From positions 496,001 through 560,000 of the forward strand of contig NZ_NBOF01000002.1 in the NCBI RefSeq assembly GCF_002104475.1: DNA of 64,000 nt, given 5' to 3'. Below are positions 59,556-64,000 of this stretch, piece by piece. Position numbers and translations under genes: made by a program. The stretch comes from Cognaticolwellia mytili (GTDB lineage Bacteria > Pseudomonadota > Gammaproteobacteria > Enterobacterales > Alteromonadaceae). Within the stretch, counting starts at the first letter, position 1. Every line of letters starts with the position of its first letter. The notes under the pieces were generated by a model. That model saw nothing but the letters and a program-made list of their open reading frames with translations. It was not told the DNA's origin and searched no databases.

Positions 59556-60263
59556 CTACAGAGGCCACCATGAACTACTGAAGAAGGCCGATAACCAGCC
59601 CTGCTCTTGAACGTCAGCAAAGGCACCTGTACCAGCATATTGAATGCGAGCATTAGCAACTTTACTTGAGGTAACTGTATTGTTTGAGTTGATATCTTGC
59701 GGACGAATAATACCGGTCAAACGAATATATTCATCGCCATTATTAAGTGACATCCATTTTTCGCCACGGATCATCAAATTGCCATTTGGCAAAACTCTTA
59801 GTACATGAACGGAAATATTACCCGACAAACTATTACCTTGATTGGCTTTTGAGTCTCCTTTAAAGTCAGACTCTTGGTCATAGCCAAATTGGATAGCATT
59901 ACCCTTAAAGTTCAGAGCTTTACCACCAAACCCTGTGATCGGATTCAATGTTGCACTGTTTTCTTTTTTAATTTCGGTCTTTGCATTTTTTTGTGCTTGT
60001 GTACTTTCGCTTAGTATCACTGAAATGATATCGCCAACACGGTGAGCTTTAGAGTCTGAATAAATATTGTTAACGTAATTCAATTTAAAAAGTGAACCAG
60101 TAGGTACTAAGGGCTCATCTTCCATTTCAGGTAATATTGGCGCAAAATCTGGGTCATCTGGTAATGTTTTAGCTTGATCAGTACTGGCACAGCCACTTAC
60201 TAACAGCACAACAGTGCTTATCATTAATAATGTCGACTTTAGCGATCTATTTACGATTCTCAT
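59556..60263 (-). CDS. flgH: Flagellar L-ring lipoprotein FlgH
   Basis: FlgH forms the outer-membrane L-ring. The signal peptide ends in a lipobox LVSGC with lipidated C25. The mature part has [32 protein letters not shown] in part, and [19 protein letters not shown], both typical. It is 235 residues long. It lies between flgG (16 bp) and flgI. Confidence 0.97.
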   Translation of the reverse strand: MRIVNRSLKSTLLMISTVVLLVSGCASTDQAKTLPDDPDFAPILPEMEDEPLVPTGSLFKLNYVNNIYSDSKAHRVGDIISVILSESTQAQKNAKTEIKKENSATLNPITGFGGKALNFKGNAIQFGYDQESDFKGDSKANQGNSLSGNISVHVLRVLPNGNLMIRGEKWMSLNNGDEYIRLTGIIRPQDINSNNTVTSSKVANARIQYAGTGAFADVQEQGWLSAFFSSSWWPL

Positions 60264-60279
60264 ATTAGCCCCTTAAACC

Positions 60280-61068
60280 TTATAATTGCTGATTGATGTA
60301 ACTCAGCATTTCATCGACTGCCGAAATAACTTTTGAGTTCATTTCATAAACTCGCTGACTTTCAATCAGGTTAACTAGTTCTTCGGTAGTATTTACATTC
60401 GACGTTTCTAACGCGCCTTGCACAATCATACCGTAGCCTTCTAAGCCAGGGGTTCCTTGCTGTGGTGTACCACTAACTGCCGTTTCAACATATAAGTTTT
60501 GACCAATAGGCTCTAGCCCCGTTGGATTAACAAAATTAGCGGTATTGATTTGACCAACCACCGAAGGCTCAGCTTGCCCTTGTAAAGTCACTGAAACTTC
60601 ACCATCTTGTGAAACGATAATACTCAGGGCGTCTTCAGGAACGGTTATTTGCGGCTGTAATAAATATCCTGCCCCTGGCGTTACAATATTACCTTCTTCA
60701 TCCATGGTAAATTGGCCATTGCGAGAATAAGCCGAAGAACCATCAGGCATCAGTATTTCAAACATGCCTTCACCTTGAATCATTAAATCCAAGGCATTAT
60801 CGGTATTTAACATATCACCTTGGGTATGAATTTTTTGTGTCGCGACTACTTTAGTACCTGCACCTAACATTAAACCTGAAGGCATTTCGGTGTCTTGCGC
60901 TGAGCGGCCTCCCGGTTGATTAATCGTTTGGTAAAGTAAATCTTCAAAAACAGCACGACTTTTTTTAAAGCCTACAGTACTAGCATTCGCTAAGTTATTA
61001 GAAATAACCGCGATCTCTTTTGTTTGTGCATCTAAGCCTGTTTTACTGATCCATAATGCTGGGTTCAT
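60280..61068 (-). CDS. flgG: Flagellar distal rod protein FlgG
   Basis: FlgG builds the distal rod. The N-terminus (MNPALWISKTGLDAQTKEIAVISNNLANASTVGFKKSRA; key part NNLANASTVGFKK) and the C-terminus (TSNVNTTEELVNLIESQRVYEMNSKVI) are canonical. The 262-residue length is exact for the family. It follows flgF by 22 bp. Confidence 0.97.
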   Translation of the reverse strand: MNPALWISKTGLDAQTKEIAVISNNLANASTVGFKKSRAVFEDLLYQTINQPGGRSAQDTEMPSGLMLGAGTKVVATQKIHTQGDMLNTDNALDLMIQGEGMFEILMPDGSSAYSRNGQFTMDEEGNIVTPGAGYLLQPQITVPEDALSIIVSQDGEVSVTLQGQAEPSVVGQINTANFVNPTGLEPIGQNLYVETAVSGTPQQGTPGLEGYGMIVQGALETSNVNTTEELVNLIESQRVYEMNSKVISAVDEMLSYINQQL

Positions 61069-61090
61069 ACATCACCTCGAAATAATTTAT

Positions 61091-61834
61091 TTAAAATGCG
61101 CGTAATAATGAAGATGCACTTGCGTCAACTTCTTCCGCGGTTTTCATCATTTTTAACTGCATTTCAAACTGACGTTGCAGTGCGATCATATCGGTCATTT
61201 CACCAATAGGATTTACGTTACTTGATTCTATTGTGCCACTGCCCACTCTTACCGTGATATCAGCCGGCTCAATGTTGCCATCTTTACGGCGAAATAAACC
61301 ATCGTTACCTTTTTCCATAAAACGATTATCAGGGTTGATCAGTTTAATACGTCCGACTTCTTCTTGAACTGAACTAGGCGCACCTTCAGGCTGAACCATA
61401 ATCGTACCATCTGCCGAAATATCGATATTCTTCACCGGTAGAGGCAAGAAAATTGGTCCATTTTCACCAATAACCAAGTCACCACCCGAGGTTTCTAAAG
61501 CGCCATTTTCACTTAATTTGAATTGGCCATTTCGGGTATATGCTTCACTGCCATCTTTAGTTTGAACCGCTAGCCAACCTTGCCCTTGAATAGCCACATC
61601 GAGATCACGTCCAGTAGTGAGCAAAGCGCCACTGTCAAAGTTTTGGCCTGCTCTTTCGGTCATAGAAAACACACGAGTGGGTAAACCTTCACCGAACGCT
61701 TGCATTGACCTGGCGTTAGCTAAGTCAGCTTTAAAGCCAGTTGTTTTAGCATTGGCAAGGTTATTGGCAGTTACTGATAAGGCGTGCATATTTTGTTTTG
61801 CACCACTCATAGCGATGTACAGCATCTTATCCAT
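61091..61834 (-). CDS. flgF: Flagellar proximal rod protein FlgF
   Basis: FlgF is a proximal rod subunit. The N-terminus MDKMLYIAMSGAKQNMHALS and NNLANAKTTGFKADLA are FlgF signatures; the end SSNVNPIGEMTDMIALQRQFEMQLKMM is also typical. I start at the ATG at 61832-61834, which gives the usual MDKMLY start, not the ATG four codons upstream. Length is 247. A consensus sigma-54 promoter lies about 40-60 bp upstream, so flgF probably leads flgFGHIJ(KL). Confidence 0.97.
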   Translation of the reverse strand: MDKMLYIAMSGAKQNMHALSVTANNLANAKTTGFKADLANARSMQAFGEGLPTRVFSMTERAGQNFDSGALLTTGRDLDVAIQGQGWLAVQTKDGSEAYTRNGQFKLSENGALETSGGDLVIGENGPIFLPLPVKNIDISADGTIMVQPEGAPSSVQEEVGRIKLINPDNRFMEKGNDGLFRRKDGNIEPADITVRVGSGTIESSNVNPIGEMTDMIALQRQFEMQLKMMKTAEEVDASASSLLRAF

Positions 61835-61874
61835 AATAAATTCCACTCAATATGATTTCTAATTGATTAGAACA

Positions 61875-61892
61875 ATGCAATTAAAATGCCAA
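61875..61892 (-). promoter_or_regulatory. Sigma-54 promoter for flgF
   Basis: Minus strand TTGGCATTTTAATTGCAT, exact GG-N10-GC spacing, close to consensus. The start would be near 61866, about 32 nt before the chosen ATG. Confidence 0.85.
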
Positions 61893-62191
61893 GCTATTAA
61901 TAGAGTTTGTTAAAGAGATGTTTGGTAGGTAGATGAATAGGTAAAGTAATATTAATCTCACGCAGAGATATACTGGTGCTTACATTGATGAAAAAATTTA
62001 AAGCTATGTAGAAGCAATGATAGCAATAGCTCGAATGGATCATAGCGGTCATATTATTCAGGTGGGTTCAAACAAGTAATTTAATCTGTAATACCAATTG
62101 AAATAAATAATCGCTCATTCTAAAGTGGCCTAATAAAGCTAGTCACGCTGATTAAAAAACATCGCCATTCCTTGCCGTTCATCCTAAACAT

Positions 62192-62227
62192 AAAAACCAG
62201 GTAATAATAAATATTTACCTGGTTTTT
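62192..62227 (-). terminator. Intrinsic terminator after flgE
   Basis: A 13-bp perfect stem, AAAAACCAGGTAA with TTACCTGGTTTTT, and a 10-nt loop, 23 bp after the flgE stop. On minus it runs into TTTTTATGTTT. It splits the flg genes into an upstream operon ending in flgE and a downstream one starting at flgF. Confidence 0.9.
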
Positions 62228-62249
62228 ATGAACGTAATTATTTAGATAA

Positions 62250-63938
62250 TTATCGGATTTGCAATATTGTTTGGTTCAATTGGTTATCAACTTCTAGTGC
62301 TCGCGAGTTCGCTTGGAAATTTCGTTGCGCTGAAATTAAGTCAATCAACTCGGTAGTCAAGTTAACATTTGATTGTTCAAGTGCTGATGAATTTATACTA
62401 CCAAAAGTTCCTGAGCCAGCTTCGCCCGCTAATGCACTGCCTGAAGTGATACTTTCTTTCCAACCAGTACCACCAACCTGCGCAAGGCCCTGCTCGTTAG
62501 CAAAGTTAACCAGTGCTATTCGCGCTAGTGGTGATGACGTACCATTACTGTAGGTCGCACGCACTAGACCATCAATACCGATATCAAGACCGGTTAATCG
62601 ACCAACCGCTAAACCATCTTGCTCTAAAGCTGTTACTTCAAAGTTAGAAGCGAATTGCGTTGGCTCATTGGGATTAGGTCCTGACGGGTCTAAATTGAAA
62701 TCAATTATTATGTTTTGCGTAGGATCCGCGCCATTAGGCAAGTGATCTGTAAAGGCTACCGTTCTAATCCCGCCATTGGCCAATGTCGGTGATTGACTGA
62801 TAAAGTCGCCTGAAGAATTATAGGTAAGTCTTGCACCTTTAACACCACCAGCACCAGCTAACGGACCCGATACCGCGCCCCCTTCTGGTGTTGTTTTTGC
62901 TATAGCTTCAGCTCCGATCGTTACCGCGGCAGCCAAAGCTGTCTCTGATACCGTATTCGCAGCACTAGCAGCATCTCTTGTAACTATTGCAGCGTCTCTC
63001 GTTGCTATAACTGCTGCCAATGTTGCCGTCTCTGCAGCCGTTGGAGCTACTATTGCATCATATGTAACTTGCGCTGCAACGGCCGCGGCCTCTGCAGTGC
63101 CTAAAGCCCCCTGTGCGGTATTTAATGCGGTTTGTGTCGTCACTAATGTAGCTTGAGCAGCAGTTACATTAGCTTTAGCCGTAACAACAGCGGCATCAGC
63201 AGCGGCTTGAATCGTTGGATCATCAGCTAAATCAATGACTTTACCATCAACGGCGGCAAACATCATCCACTGGTTGGGAGCGACTTCTGGATTATCTTTA
63301 ACAAAAAAGTAAGTCATGATATGACTTTGACCCAGAGAATCAAAAACAGTCACTGAGGTTGAATGGTTAAAGCTTAATGGATCTTCTGGATCAAAGTTAC
63401 CAGGAGCATCGGCAATATATGATGCGCCAGCCGGCAAGTTCATGCGAATATCAACTTCTGACGATTGCTTTGGCGCACCTGACTCGGTTGGAATTCGAAT
63501 CGGCTTTGCCGTACTTAAACTTACAGAGGCTGATGTACCATCGGCATTGGTAGGAAAACCTAATAAATGTCCTCCAGATGAATTTACAATAAAGTTTTCC
63601 TGATTGAGCTGAAACTGACCCGCACGAGTATAGGTTTTTTCTAAACTGTCGATCTCCGGAACGGTGGCAAAAAAACCATTACCAGTAATAGCTAAATCTA
63701 AAGAGTTATTAGTAAATTGAATACTACCTTGCGAAAACTGTTGCGCAACAACAGATGTTAAAACACCGTCGCCGACTTTAGTTTTATTCGACGATAAAAG
63801 AGAAGCAGCATAAACGTCAACAAATTCTGCGCGTGATTCCTTAAAACCTGCAGTGTTAACGTTTGCAATGTTGTTGGATGTTACATCCAAGTCTTTTTGA
63901 GCAGCGTTTAATCCGCTTAATGCGATATTAAATGACAT
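62250..63938 (-). CDS. flgE: Flagellar hook protein FlgE with Ala-rich helical insertion
   Basis: FlgE polymerises into the hook. The N-terminus (MSFNIALSGLNAAQKDLDVTSNNIANVNTAGFKESRAEF; key part NNIANVNTAGFKESR) and C-terminus (LEQSNVNLTTELIDLISAQRNFQANSRA; key part TELIDLISAQRNFQ) are canonical. Between DGKVIDL and ARLTYNSSGDFIS, which are adjacent in ordinary hook proteins, lie about 110 extra residues (238-350). They are Ala/Thr-rich, Pro-poor and Gly-poor. They look like two long helices broken at APTAAE, in other words a coiled-coil hairpin. The total, 562 residues, is well above the usual 400-450. Confidence 0.97.
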   Translation of the reverse strand: MSFNIALSGLNAAQKDLDVTSNNIANVNTAGFKESRAEFVDVYAASLLSSNKTKVGDGVLTSVVAQQFSQGSIQFTNNSLDLAITGNGFFATVPEIDSLEKTYTRAGQFQLNQENFIVNSSGGHLLGFPTNADGTSASVSLSTAKPIRIPTESGAPKQSSEVDIRMNLPAGASYIADAPGNFDPEDPLSFNHSTSVTVFDSLGQSHIMTYFFVKDNPEVAPNQWMMFAAVDGKVIDLADDPTIQAAADAAVVTAKANVTAAQATLVTTQTALNTAQGALGTAEAAAVAAQVTYDAIVAPTAAETATLAAVIATRDAAIVTRDAASAANTVSETALAAAVTIGAEAIAKTTPEGGAVSGPLAGAGGVKGARLTYNSSGDFISQSPTLANGGIRTVAFTDHLPNGADPTQNIIIDFNLDPSGPNPNEPTQFASNFEVTALEQDGLAVGRLTGLDIGIDGLVRATYSNGTSSPLARIALVNFANEQGLAQVGGTGWKESITSGSALAGEAGSGTFGSINSSALEQSNVNLTTELIDLISAQRNFQANSRALEVDNQLNQTILQIR

Positions 63939-63967
63939 AAATTCACCTCGTAAAAAATTCTGTTAAT

Positions 63968-64000
63968 TTAACCTTCAGTTACTTCAACAACATCCGATAG
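63968..64000 (-). CDS. flgD: C-terminal end of FlgD (partial)
   Basis: Only the last 10 codons (LSDVVEVTEG) and the TAA at 63968-63970 are visible. flgD normally precedes flgE, and FlgD proteins often end in a similar LSDV-type segment. The call is mostly positional. Confidence 0.55.
   Translation of the reverse strand, partial: LSDVVEVTEG

Larger units (their letters stand above)
61835..62249. other. Intergenic region between flgF and flgE
   Basis: About 415 bp with the flgF promoter at one end and the flgE terminator at the other. I see no gene in the roughly 300 bp between them. Confidence 0.6.

Overview
The window is almost entirely a polar-flagellum, chemotaxis and flagellar-glycosylation locus. 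The DNA is AT-rich. The gene order (fliA-cheY-cheZ-cheA-cheB-motC, flhA-flhF-flhG, the fliE-to-flhB block, flrA-flrB-flrC, several polar flagellin genes, flgE-flgL) is the layout of marine Gammaproteobacteria with a sigma-54/FlrABC cascade (Vibrio, Shewanella, Pseudoalteromonas, Colwellia). A psychrophilic or marine Alteromonadales such as Colwellia or Thalassotalea fits best. The genus is an inference. I saw no rRNA, tRNA, CRISPR array or intact insertion sequence.

Region by region: (1) 1-8282, minus strand: motC (cut by the window edge), cheB, cheA, cheZ, cheY, fliA, flhG, flhF. (2) 8329-24454, minus: flhA, then flhB-fliR-Q-P-O-N-M-L-K-J-I-H-G-F-E, the export apparatus, C-ring, MS-ring and ruler. 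(3) 25236-29438, minus: flrC, flrB, flrA. (4) 29681-32637, plus: a flagellin carrying an HExxH zinc-protease domain (flagellinolysin type), a 95-residue unknown protein, fliS and a FliT-like gene. (5) 33272-45795: pseudaminic-acid synthesis and tailoring. pseB, pseC and a sugar O-methyltransferase are on plus. WbqC-like, hexapeptide acyltransferase, epimerase, beta-propeller protein, pseG, pseF, pseI and a Maf-type flagellin glycosyltransferase are on minus. (6) 46198-53917, minus: fliD, flaG and three closely related flagellins. (7) 54157-64000, minus: flgL, flgK, flgJ, flgI, flgH, flgG, flgF, flgE and the last codons of flgD.

How it works together: FlrA (sigma-54 activator) should switch on flrBC and the export/basal-body operons, FlrB-FlrC then the later sigma-54 operons, and FliA the filament genes. 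By eye I find GG-N10-GC sigma-54 promoters ahead of fliK, fliE, flrB, pseB, maf, the first flagellin and flgF, with a weaker one ahead of flhA. Sigma-28 promoters precede the flagellinolysin and one ordinary flagellin. Sigma-54 promoters ahead of pseB and of maf-pseI-F-G put the glycosylation genes under flagellar control.

The most unusual contents are the protease flagellin with its own small partner gene and FliS/FliT chaperones, an Ala-rich helical-hairpin insertion of about 110 residues in the hook protein FlgE, a FliD enlarged by three Flagellin_IN modules, a threefold LLDELHG repeat in the CheA linker, and a shared TGATTAATCA palindrome upstream of flrA and the first flagellin.
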